From contig DYJG01000046.1 in NCBI GenBank assembly GCA_020723225.1, positions 1 to 10,535 on the forward strand: a stretch of DNA of 10,535 nt, read 5' to 3'. Below, in pieces: positions 1-5,593 of the stretch. Numbering within the stretch: position 1 is the first letter of the stretch; every line of letters begins with the position of its first letter. The position numbers and the translations under genes were made by a program. The notes below the pieces were generated by a model that was not told the DNA's origin, made no database searches, and was given only the letters and a program-made list of their open reading frames with translations. The DNA is from Desulfobacca acetoxidans (lineage in GTDB: Bacteria; Desulfobacterota; Desulfobaccia; Desulfobaccales; 0-14-0-80-60-11).

Positions 1-431
1 GCAGCGCTTATGCCGCCGGGGCCCACGGCCTGATCATCCCCAGGGAGCGGGCCGCGGGGGTGACGCCCGCGGTCCTCAAGGCCGCGGCCGGGGCTTTGGA
101 ATATCTCCCGCTCTTTCGGGTAACCAACCTGGCGGACTCCCTGAGGCGACTCAAAGAGACCGGCCTATTCATTATCGGCACGGACTCCAGGGCGGAAAAG
201 AGCCTCTATGACGCGGACTTAACCGGCCCTCTGGTCCTGGTCATCGGCAGCGAAGACAAGGGGCTGCGCCCCCGGGTGCGGCAGCAGTGCGACCTGCTGG
301 TGTCCATCCCCATGGCCCGGCAAGAAGTCGGCTCTTTGAACGCGGCCGCGGCGGGGGCGGTGGTTCTCTTTGAAATCCGCAGGCAACGGTTGGTTAAAGT
401 TCGGAGGTCCGAGTCCCGAGTCCCGAGTTAA
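1..431 (+). CDS. rlmB: 23S rRNA 2'-O-methyltransferase, RlmB/SpoU family (3' part only)
   Basis: This is the C-terminal part of a SpoU (SPOUT) methyltransferase, probably RlmB, which methylates the ribose of G2251 in 23S rRNA using SAM. The reading frame is open from base 3, and the N-terminal substrate domain and SpoU motif 1 lie outside the window. Visible family signatures are the stretch GLIIPRERAA, the run PLFRVTNLA, motif 2 (IGSEDKGL, about bases 245-270) and motif 3 (IPMA...GSLNAAAAGAVVLFE, about bases 306-375), which build the SAM-binding knot. The family normally ends near the RRQR found here. The last ten or so residues (VKVRRSESRVPS) come from heptad repeat DNA, and the stop codon is the end of the fourth heptad. 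The gene converges on the KimA-like transporter gene. Close paralogues such as TrmH or RlmH-like SpoU proteins cannot be fully excluded without the N-terminus. Confidence 0.88.
   Translation, partial: SAYAAGAHGLIIPRERAAGVTPAVLKAAAGALEYLPLFRVTNLADSLRRLKETGLFIIGTDSRAEKSLYDADLTGPLVLVIGSEDKGLRPRVRQQCDLLVSIPMARQEVGSLNAAAAGAVVLFEIRRQRLVKVRRSESRVPS
404..431. repeat. Short heptanucleotide tract at the rlmB stop codon
   Basis: Four consecutive 7-nt units can be read: GAGGTCC, GAGTCCC, GAGTCCC, GAGTTAA. The last unit supplies the TAA stop of the methyltransferase gene, so the repeat has become the C-terminal tail of the protein. It is the smallest of three heptad tracts in the window. Confidence 0.6.
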
Positions 432-461
432 ATCCCCGCCAATCCCCCATATCCTATTCCA

Positions 462-583
462 ATTCGCAATCAAACGTATATTTTCTCGTAGGGGCGAACC
501 TTGTGTTCGCCCAGATGCATTCAGGGCGAACACAAGGTTCGGCTCTACAATTTATCGTCTTTCGATTGCTAAATGGTATTAAA
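462..583. repeat. MITE-like palindromic intergenic element, copy 1
   Basis: The core is an inverted repeat with 25-nt arms (488-512 and 524-548, 23 of 25 positions pairing) around an 11-nt loop. The arms contain GGCGAACCTTGTGTTCGCCC and its complement. The same core occurs at 3041-3090. The flanks are also shared between copies: left ATTCGCAATCAAACGT (462-477) matches ATTCGCCATCAAATGT (3016-3031), and right GCTAAATGGTATTAAA (568-583) matches GCGAAATGTTATTAAA (3116-3131). The flanks of copy 1 are partly inverted relative to each other (GCAATC against GATTGC). This suggests a non-autonomous mobile or REP-type element of about 120 bp. Lying between two convergent genes, the hairpin could also act as a bidirectional terminator, though no T-run follows it. 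Confidence 0.8.
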
Positions 584-586
584 ACA

Positions 587-621
587 TCCTAACCCCTGAT
601 CCCTGGCCCCTGGCCCCTAAC
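587..621. repeat. Heptanucleotide tract at the transporter stop codon
   Basis: Five in-register 7-nt units: TCCTAAC, CCCTGAT, CCCTGGC, CCCTGGC, CCCTAAC. The transporter's stop codon (TAG on the minus strand, 617-619) lies inside the last unit. The same unit family fills the livH-livM gap. A 7-nt period is not a multiple of three, which argues against coding use. Confidence 0.75.
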
Positions 622-2446
622 TAGGCCGCCGGTAGCGGATGTCGAACTCGAAGCTGGGGAAGAGCCGAGGCAGGCGCATGAGGTTGAAGACCATGACGCC
701 CACGGCCATGCGGTCCCACCAGGAAGACATGGGCCAGCCCAGGTGGACGAACACCTTCCGGTCCGGGAACTCGTACTCCATCACTTTCAGCAGGCTGACG
801 ATGCGCTGATAAAGGGTGATCTTGGTGAGGGGAAAGCGGAAGTGGTTGGCCGCGGTCTTGGGGGGGATGCCCGCCCGGGGGGAGTAGAAGGTGATATAGG
901 CCTCGTTCTTCTGGACGACAGCATGATCCGGCTCTTCGGAACGCCGGAAAAAGAGATGGATGTCCGGCGCGTCGCTTTCCGCCAGGGAAAGGACCATCTC
1001 CATTTCCGAGTCGGCCTGGGCGATCTCTTTGATCTCGGGAGCCCTTTTCCTGGCCACTAGAAACCCTGCCACCAGCATCAGGACTGTAGCGCCGCCCCAG
1101 AGCAGGGTGGCATAGTGCTTATCGTATGCCAAAAAGAGAAAGGAACTGGCGAGGATGATCCATAAAACCAGGGTCCCCAGGCGGCTGGTGTAATATTTGA
1201 CATCTTTGGTGCCCACGAAGTAGCGGTAAATAATCAAGGCGCCGGTATTGATGGCGAAGCTGGCCAGAAGTCCCAGGGCGTACATGTCCGCCAGCAGGGA
1301 TTGGCTGCCCGCGGTGAGAAGAATAATGCCGGAGAAGAAAATGGCATTCAGGATATGGATGCGATAAAGGGACTGGCGGCGGTTGGTGGCGATGAGCCAG
1401 AGAAAGCCGTAACGGTGGGCTACCCGTTCCATCAATTCGCTGGAGGCCACGAACGCGGTGTTGATGGCCATGGCCAGGGTGAAACTGGCCATGGCCGCCA
1501 CCAAAACCCCGAAGGGAACACCGTTCAACATGGAAGCGTAATAGGTGATCAGGTCGCCTTCGTGAGCCTTGAAGTCGATGGGCGCAGAAAGCACCAGGGC
1601 CGCTATCACGGGGGTTGTTATCCCCACCGTCAGACCAAGAAAAAGGTAGGCTCTGCGGATTTCCTGCCAGTTGCGGGCCAGGCCCGCGGTCTGGAGCACC
1701 GATTCCACCCCGGAATAAGCCAGGATACAGAAGGCGATATGGGAGATGAACTTGGAATAACCTTCGATTAAGGAGCCGGTCCGCAGCAGGTCCGTGGTAT
1801 TTCGGGCAGAATGGAAAATCTGCCCCAAGGCGCGTTGATCCAAGGCTATGATACCGGAAGCGATCAGGTTCAACATGATGAACACGGCCGCCATGAAGAG
1901 CATGAAGGTGAACCGGGCGTTTTCCCGGATCCCCAGGATATTCAACCCCGCCACCGCCCAGATGATCCCCAGTACCAGGCCCATGGTCACCGGCGGCGAT
2001 AACGGATAAAAGGAGGTGGCGTTGGCCACCGCGCTCACCGCGGAAATGCAGGCGGTGAGAATATAGCTCACCATGATGGAGGCCACGGCCACGAAGGAGA
2101 CCATGGGGCCCAGGACCAGGTAGGAAAAGGAATAGACCCCGCCGCCGATGAGGCCGTGGTGCTCCAGGATCTCGGCGATCTCCGTCAGTCGGGTGGTGAA
2201 AATGCGTATGAGCAGGCTGGTGACGGCGATGAAGGCGATGGCGCTGAGGCCGATGAAGCGGTAGGCTTCCGCGGGCACGTAAAAGATGGAGGTGAATTCG
2301 TCCATCAGGGTGATGACGCCGATGGCCAGCCAGGTGAGCCACCAGCGGCCCTGGTGGTGGTAGGACAGGAGTTCCTTCTTGCGCAGCAGGTAGATAAACA
2401 ATATGACCAGGCCCACATTGAGCACGGTCAGGACGATGGTCTTCAC
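617..2446 (-). CDS. APC-superfamily transporter, KimA-like potassium importer (probable)
   Basis: A 609-residue inner-membrane transporter. About 12 core helices plus one extra N-terminal helix (about residues 3-20) precede a cytoplasmic C-terminal domain (about 470-609). The start is GTG, 10 nt after GAGG; a TGA stop lies just upstream in frame. APC signatures are GGGVY (101-105), LNILGIRENA (168-177) and AYSGVESV followed by ARNWQEIRRA (243-266). By eye, against remembered B. subtilis KimA (607 residues), D49 and Y56 match KimA D36 and Y43, T131 and S135 match T121 and S125, E248 matches E233; KimA D117 is S127 and T230 is S245 here. The C-terminal end (W..., then NLMRLPRLF) resembles the KimA USP-like domain. 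Known family role: proton-coupled K+ uptake inhibited by c-di-AMP. The c-di-AMP riboswitch upstream supports K+ transport. An amino acid permease remains possible; APC membership is near certain, the K+ substrate is inference. Confidence 0.85.
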   Translation of the reverse strand: MKTIVLTVLNVGLVILFIYLLRKKELLSYHHQGRWWLTWLAIGVITLMDEFTSIFYVPAEAYRFIGLSAIAFIAVTSLLIRIFTTRLTEIAEILEHHGLIGGGVYSFSYLVLGPMVSFVAVASIMVSYILTACISAVSAVANATSFYPLSPPVTMGLVLGIIWAVAGLNILGIRENARFTFMLFMAAVFIMLNLIASGIIALDQRALGQIFHSARNTTDLLRTGSLIEGYSKFISHIAFCILAYSGVESVLQTAGLARNWQEIRRAYLFLGLTVGITTPVIAALVLSAPIDFKAHEGDLITYYASMLNGVPFGVLVAAMASFTLAMAINTAFVASSELMERVAHRYGFLWLIATNRRQSLYRIHILNAIFFSGIILLTAGSQSLLADMYALGLLASFAINTGALIIYRYFVGTKDVKYYTSRLGTLVLWIILASSFLFLAYDKHYATLLWGGATVLMLVAGFLVARKRAPEIKEIAQADSEMEMVLSLAESDAPDIHLFFRRSEEPDHAVVQKNEAYITFYSPRAGIPPKTAANHFRFPLTKITLYQRIVSLLKVMEYEFPDRKVFVHLGWPMSSWWDRMAVGVMVFNLMRLPRLFPSFEFDIRYRRPS

Positions 2447-2801
2447 TTCGAATGATCCTCATCAAAAGTCGGCGCAACCAGCCGGATAACCGGATAGGTT
2501 CGAACCGAAGGATAATCCTTCGGTCAAGGCGCAGGCCGCACCATAGATAATCACTCCCAAGGTCTGCGAAGGACCTCGGGCGGCCTCAATCAGGTTGGGG
2601 CCAAACCTTGAGGATCAGGGAGAATGGGACTCCGGCAAGGGGAGCCTGGGGGGCTTAACGCCGGAAGCGAAGACGGGGCAAGCGGCTGGGCGGCTTACCC
2701 GTAAAAGGGAAGGAATTCCCGAATTAAGGCATCCTGGGGCGGTCCCCCCGGGATGCGCCCCGGGCGCAGGAAGGGCGCGCTTCAACATTTCTCCTCCTTC
2801 T
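2447..2801 (-). other. Long structured leader between riboswitch and transporter
   Basis: About 355 nt separate the riboswitch from the transporter start. Inverted repeats visible include GCATCC...GGATGC enclosing GGGG/CCCC (2729-2757), CCGAAGGA/TCCTTCGG (2506-2524) and GGTC...GACC near 2560. On the minus strand GGGAA-TTCC-TTCCC followed by TTTT (2704-2720) is a weak terminator-like hairpin. I recognise no second riboswitch class and no convincing protein in any frame, except the small frame at 2615-2788 listed separately. Confidence 0.5.
2615..2788 (-). CDS. Possible 57-codon leader ORF directly after the riboswitch
   Basis: An ATG at 2788 follows the strong Shine-Dalgarno AAGGAGGAG with close spacing, only about 14 nt after the riboswitch ends, and the frame runs 57 codons to a TGA at 2615. 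The product (starts MLKRALPAPG, ends PESHSP) is rich in Pro, Gly and Ala and resembles no family I know, so it may be an uncharacterised leader peptide, a decayed gene start, or no protein. The aptamer contains CCTCCT (minus strand, 2831-2836), which could pair with this Shine-Dalgarno. It ends 168 nt before the transporter start, so simple translational coupling is not obvious. Confidence 0.25.
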   Translation of the reverse strand: MLKRALPAPGAHPGGTAPGCLNSGIPSLLRVSRPAACPVFASGVKPPRLPLPESHSP

Positions 2802-2918
2802 GCCTACGGGGTTAGCTGACGGGCTCGGACAGGAGGTTGCTTGCCCTACCGCAGGTACGCGGATTCGCCCCATAAATTGGGTCCCCCGCTTCTCCGGCTG
2901 GGGGCCGGAGAACTCGGC
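2802..2918 (-). ncRNA. c-di-AMP riboswitch (ydaO/yuaA class)
   Basis: Read on the minus strand, the conserved blocks of this class appear in order: a hairpin TCTCCGGC...GCCGGAGA (2892-2912), then AGCGGGGGACCCAA, GGGGCGAATCCGC, a GGTAGGGC block, and CCCGTCAGCTAACCCCGTAG at the 3' end, closed by a short GCC/GGC pairing. The match to the B. subtilis kimA (ydaO) leader as I remember it is close in every block. The class senses c-di-AMP and usually turns off downstream K+ transporters, amino acid transporters or wall-remodelling genes. Here it lies on the same strand as, and upstream of, the KimA-like gene. Control may be by termination in the long leader or by masking the adjacent Shine-Dalgarno; the sequence does not decide which. 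Confidence 0.92.
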
Positions 2919-2950
2919 GTCTGGCCTGGATTTTCAGGCCAATTTAAATT

Positions 2951-2978
2951 TATTTACTCCTTTCCCAAGGGAAGTCAA
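2951..2978 (-). promoter_or_regulatory. Sigma70-type promoter of the riboswitch-transporter unit
   Basis: On the minus strand TTGACT (2978-2973) is followed after 16 nt by TAAATA (2956-2951). Transcription would start near 2944, just ahead of a GGCCTG/CAGGCC hairpin (2923-2940) and the riboswitch. Both boxes are close to consensus in an otherwise GC-rich region, and the position is what a riboswitch leader needs. Confidence 0.65.
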
Positions 2979-3015
2979 TAGGAATCCGCACTCAATCCAA
3001 GGTTATTTTTTGCTG

Positions 3016-3131
3016 ATTCGCCATCAAATGTCAGTTTTCCGGCGAACCTTGTGTTCGCCCCGCACGTCCAGGGCGAACACACGGTTCGCCCCTATAGTGC
3101 AATGTTCTTTAGAAAGCGAAATGTTATTAAA
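3016..3131. repeat. MITE-like palindromic intergenic element, copy 2
   Basis: The core arms are 3041-3060 and 3071-3090, with 19 of 20 positions pairing around a 10-nt loop. The left arm is identical over 20 nt to copy 1 (493-512). Left and right flanks are shared with copy 1 as described there. It ends 3 nt before the stop codon of the ycaO-type gene and lies just upstream of the transporter promoter, so it could end ycaO transcription. Confidence 0.8.
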
Positions 3132-3134
3132 TCC

Positions 3135-4856
3135 TCATCCCCCCAACTCCCCCAAAGCCTTGGCCGCGAAATCCAGGGAAGGGTCCAATTCCAATGCTTG
3201 CCGGAGGACGAACGCGGCTTCCTGGCTATGTCCCAGGCGGGAGAGGTTGATGCCTAAATTGGCGTAGTCGATGGCAGAGCCGTGGTCGATCTCGATGGCC
3301 TTTTCGAAACACTCTACCGCCTGCTGGTATTGCTGCAACTTGAAATGACAGAATCCCAGGAGGTGGTGGGCTTCATGGAGGGACGGGTCCAGTGCCAACG
3401 CGGCTTTGAAGGCATTGATGGCCGCCTCATAGTTTTCCAGGTCTTTATGGCAGGCCCCCAGGTGCACGTAGATGCTGGGAATCTCGTGGGCCGGGGGATT
3501 TAACAGCAATGATTTTCCCAGGGGTCCCAAAGCCGCGGCCGGTTCGCCTAAGTTCTCCAAGGTCAGCCCCAGGAAGAAATTCACCTCAAAGCGTTCCGGA
3601 AACGCGGCGTCAAGATTTTTCAAAGCTGCCAAGGCTTCCAGGGGCGGGGCATAGAGGGAGGCCGTCTTGGCCAGGTGGAAAATGACATTGGTGTTGCGGG
3701 TGCGATCCAAAAAATGGGTGCCGGGAATGAGGACATAGACCGCCGGGATGCCGATTTCGGGATGGGTCACATCCACTACGAATACGTCCAGGTCCAGGCG
3801 TTTCAAAGCCGCCAGGCAGCCCTCGATTTCCTCCTTCAGGTTCTGGCGGGCCAGATTGGGCAGGCTCGACAGGGGCTGCATGGGGCCTGAGGCCATCAGG
3901 TAGGCCGCCTCCTCCAGGGTTTCGTACTTGGGCAGGGTGGGGCGGTAGCTGGTGCGGCGGTGGAAATCCCCGGCCAGTTGGGCCACTTCCGTCAAGGCCC
4001 GGATCACGGATTTTTCCGGGTCCGTGGTGGTGCCCGCGGCAAAGACGATTTCTGACTCCTCCGGGAAGGTGGACGGATCATAAGCCAGGGCCGCGACCGT
4101 GGGGATGCCGGTGTTCATGGAAAAATCCCGGAGATAAACCTTGATGCCGTTTTTCTCGAATTTTGCCAGCAGCTCCCGGGCCGCGGGGTCTTGCACCGAG
4201 TCCGGGTCGATGGCCGGAGTGTTGAGGCGCTCGTGGCTGATGACCGAACCCACGTGGCGCTCCACCACTTCACAAAGGGCCTGGAGAATGGCCTCCTCCA
4301 GGCAGTTGCCGGCAGCCGGGCCGTTGTATTCCTCGATGAGATAGAACCAGTGGAAGGGCAGATAGAAAGCCTGGCCGGTGGTCAGATTAGTGGCCGGAGC
4401 GAAGTAAAGGGGCCAGTCCTGGTAGATCTGCCCGGCCGCGGCGGCATCCGCTGACTTATCGAAAAGGGAGGCCGCTAGATAAGAAAAATCCATGGCCGGT
4501 CCGGGAAGCTCCCGGGGCCGGTGGTATTGTAGGGGGCCTTCTTCCACAAAAGAAAAAAAGCTGAAGCGCTCCACCAACTCCATCAGGGCGCTGGCTTCGG
4601 ACTGCACCGGGGTGGCGCCTTTGCCCATCTGCTTTTGGGTGGGCACCACCCGCCGGGCGTCCACTCCCAGGAGGCTGATAAACACGGGAATATCCAGGCG
4701 GCCCGAATCGATGCGCAAAGTTTCCTTGAGAATCTCCAAATCCAGCCGGGCCAGGCGCTCCCGCACCCGGGCAATGGTTTCCTCCGGGGTGAGAATCTTG
4801 TCCTGGTCAAAGGTATAAGTCTTGTAAGCATCGGTAAGACGCAAGATCGGCAACAT
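3135..4856 (-). CDS. YcaO-domain protein with C-terminal TPR repeats
   Basis: A 573-residue protein counted from the ATG at 4856. The YcaO domain (about 60-400) is an ATP-dependent cyclodehydratase/thioamidation fold that activates peptide backbone amides. Seen here are the ATP/Mg-binding type blocks GKGATPVQSEASALMELVER (78-97), CLEEAILQALCEVVER (185-200) and SVIRALTEVAQ (283-293). From about 415 to the end there are four TPR-like units, including YVHLGACHKDLENYEAAINA, HHLLGFCHFKLQQYQQAVEC and YANLGINLSRLGHSQEAAFV. The frame stays open to an ATG at 5024, but those 56 extra codons are translated intergenic repeat (LRPLRLCG, RRDAESAE), so I reject that start; GGGAG lies 11 nt before the chosen ATG. 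No TfuA, dehydrogenase or precursor peptide gene is adjacent. Substrate is unknown. E. coli YcaO affects S12 methylthiolation, and that or another protein-modifying role is possible. Confidence 0.88.
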   Translation of the reverse strand: MLPILRLTDAYKTYTFDQDKILTPEETIARVRERLARLDLEILKETLRIDSGRLDIPVFISLLGVDARRVVPTQKQMGKGATPVQSEASALMELVERFSFFSFVEEGPLQYHRPRELPGPAMDFSYLAASLFDKSADAAAAGQIYQDWPLYFAPATNLTTGQAFYLPFHWFYLIEEYNGPAAGNCLEEAILQALCEVVERHVGSVISHERLNTPAIDPDSVQDPAARELLAKFEKNGIKVYLRDFSMNTGIPTVAALAYDPSTFPEESEIVFAAGTTTDPEKSVIRALTEVAQLAGDFHRRTSYRPTLPKYETLEEAAYLMASGPMQPLSSLPNLARQNLKEEIEGCLAALKRLDLDVFVVDVTHPEIGIPAVYVLIPGTHFLDRTRNTNVIFHLAKTASLYAPPLEALAALKNLDAAFPERFEVNFFLGLTLENLGEPAAALGPLGKSLLLNPPAHEIPSIYVHLGACHKDLENYEAAINAFKAALALDPSLHEAHHLLGFCHFKLQQYQQAVECFEKAIEIDHGSAIDYANLGINLSRLGHSQEAAFVLRQALELDPSLDFAAKALGELGG

Positions 4857-4874
4857 CGATATCAATTCTCCCGG

Positions 4875-4913
4875 TTTTAAAAAGATAATTGTCACGCAAA
4901 GACGCCAGGGCGC
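4875..4913 (+). repeat. CACGCAAAGACGC-type repeat, left inverted copy
   Basis: TTTTAAAAAGAT followed by TCACGCAAAGACGC and a GGGCGC end. The reverse complement of 5533-5571 aligns along nearly its whole length, including the TTTAAAAAG outer end. It lies just upstream of the ycaO Shine-Dalgarno. Confidence 0.6.
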
Positions 4914-5013
4914 TTGCTCTGCGTATCTCTTCTCTGCGCTCTCTGCGTCTCTGCGGTGAATTCTCTCTTTCTTACCGCAGAGACGCAGAGGACGCAGAGA
5001 AAGCGCAGAGAGC
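4913..5013. repeat. CTCTGCG palindromic repeat
   Basis: Perfect 17-bp inverted arms (4941-4957 CTCTGCGTCTCTGCGGT and 4974-4990) around a 16-nt loop, extended on both sides by further CTCTGCG or CGCAGAG units. This type of repeat is found between genes in many unrelated bacteria. Its translation gives the false peptide RRDAESAE in front of the ycaO-type protein. Confidence 0.75.
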
Positions 5014-5147
5014 ATTAGGATCAACTATTGCATTTTGCAAAATCCTCGGAAATCCAAAAAGACCAAAAACAAATCCCTACCAACCGGCTGTAGTATTATG
5101 TCCTCTTCGGCCGGAAAAGGCAATGTGACCTTGCGCGGAAATGAAGG

Positions 5148-5193
5148 AAAACCGCCCTTGGCCTTCCGGTCCAGCATCGGAGGCCAAGGGCGG
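5148..5193 (-). terminator. Intrinsic terminator candidate, minus strand
   Basis: A perfect 13-bp stem (5181-5193 with 5152-5164; AGGCCAAGGGCGG on the plus strand) with a 16-nt loop is followed on the minus strand by TTTTCCTT. It would stop transcripts coming from livG, 400 nt after the livG stop codon. It could instead be part of a leader of the ycaO-type gene, whose ATG is about 290 nt further on. Confidence 0.6.
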
Positions 5194-5442
5194 GTTGGAG
5201 GGAGAGATGGGCTGAACGCCGCGATTTTCTTGGCCCCGGAAAATCACTCGTGGTTCCTCCGGCCGGGAAATGGGCGGGGTCGCGGTGCTTCTTACCCTTT
5301 GCAGGAATTAACACCGAAAAGCGGCAGATGCGGCGGCAGAAAATGCGGGGAGAGGATTTTTTCTCTGACGTCGGTTTTTGGGTCTCTGCCAGGTCTCTCC
5401 ATCTGGGCCTATGGTCACATTGATAGATCTCGAAGAGCCGTA

Positions 5443-5459
5443 GCGGGCGTCCCGCCCGC
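5443..5459. repeat. Small GCGGGCG/CGCCCGC hairpin repeat
   Basis: Seven-bp perfect arms around TCC, in the context GTAGCGGGCGTCCCGCCCGC. This looks like one end of a dispersed intergenic palindrome type; no second end is seen in the window. Confidence 0.45.
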
Positions 5460-5532
5460 CATCAGTCTCCAGGGCGTTGAATGCCTCCGAAATAACAGGA
5501 TGCACCAAAGTTATATATTTGCGCCTTGCTTT

Positions 5533-5571
5533 GCGCCTTTGCGTCTTTGCGTGAGGACCATCCTTTTTAAA
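5533..5571 (-). repeat. CACGCAAAGACGC-type repeat, right inverted copy
   Basis: On the minus strand it reads TTTAAAAAGGATGG, then TCACGCAAAGACGCAAAGGC, matching 4875-4913. It begins about 20 nt after the livG stop codon (minus-strand direction). Together the two copies form ends of a block of about 700 bp. Confidence 0.6.
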
Positions 5572-5593
5572 TGGGCAAGTTGGCAAGCCCGGA

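Larger units (their letters stand above)
4857..5593. other. Gene-free block of repeats between livG and ycaO
   Basis: No credible gene is present in these 737 nt. Frames that stay open here read repeat DNA (for example APLRLCV near 5540 on the plus strand). The block is bounded by imperfect inverted copies of a CACGCAAAGACGC element (4875-4913 and 5533-5571) and contains the CTCTGCG palindrome, a terminator and a GC-rich hairpin listed separately. The stretch 5196-5330 is GC-rich with small inverted repeats (GATTTTC/GAAAATC, 5223-5245) but matches no RNA family I know. A 12-bp palindrome ATTTTGCAAAAT lies at 5032-5043; I cannot assign it a role. Confidence 0.7.

Noticed and set aside
1119..2477. 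A 452-codon open frame on the minus strand overlapping the transporter gene.
   Set aside because: It is an out-of-frame shadow of the transporter gene: His/Pro/Gly/Arg-rich, no membrane helices, no family resemblance.
2595..2819. A 74-codon plus-strand frame across the riboswitch leader.
   Set aside because: It is antisense to the riboswitch and leader, has no family resemblance, and is best explained as chance in GC-rich DNA.
4857..5024. N-terminal extension of the YcaO protein to an ATG at 5024.
   Set aside because: The residues are translated CTCTGCG and CACGCAAAG repeats; the ATG at 4856 begins just where YcaO-like sequence begins.
5005..5043. Possible ycaO promoter (TTGCAA, 17 nt, TAATGC on the minus strand) overlapping the palindrome ATTTTGCAAAAT.
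   Set aside because: The -10 box is poor and the repeat-rich context makes chance matches likely.
5155..5190. Resemblance of GGACCGGAAGG to the SRP RNA apical loop.
   Set aside because: The flanking conserved SRP loop bases (GGTCAGG and GAAGCAGCC) are missing; the stem is better explained as a terminator.
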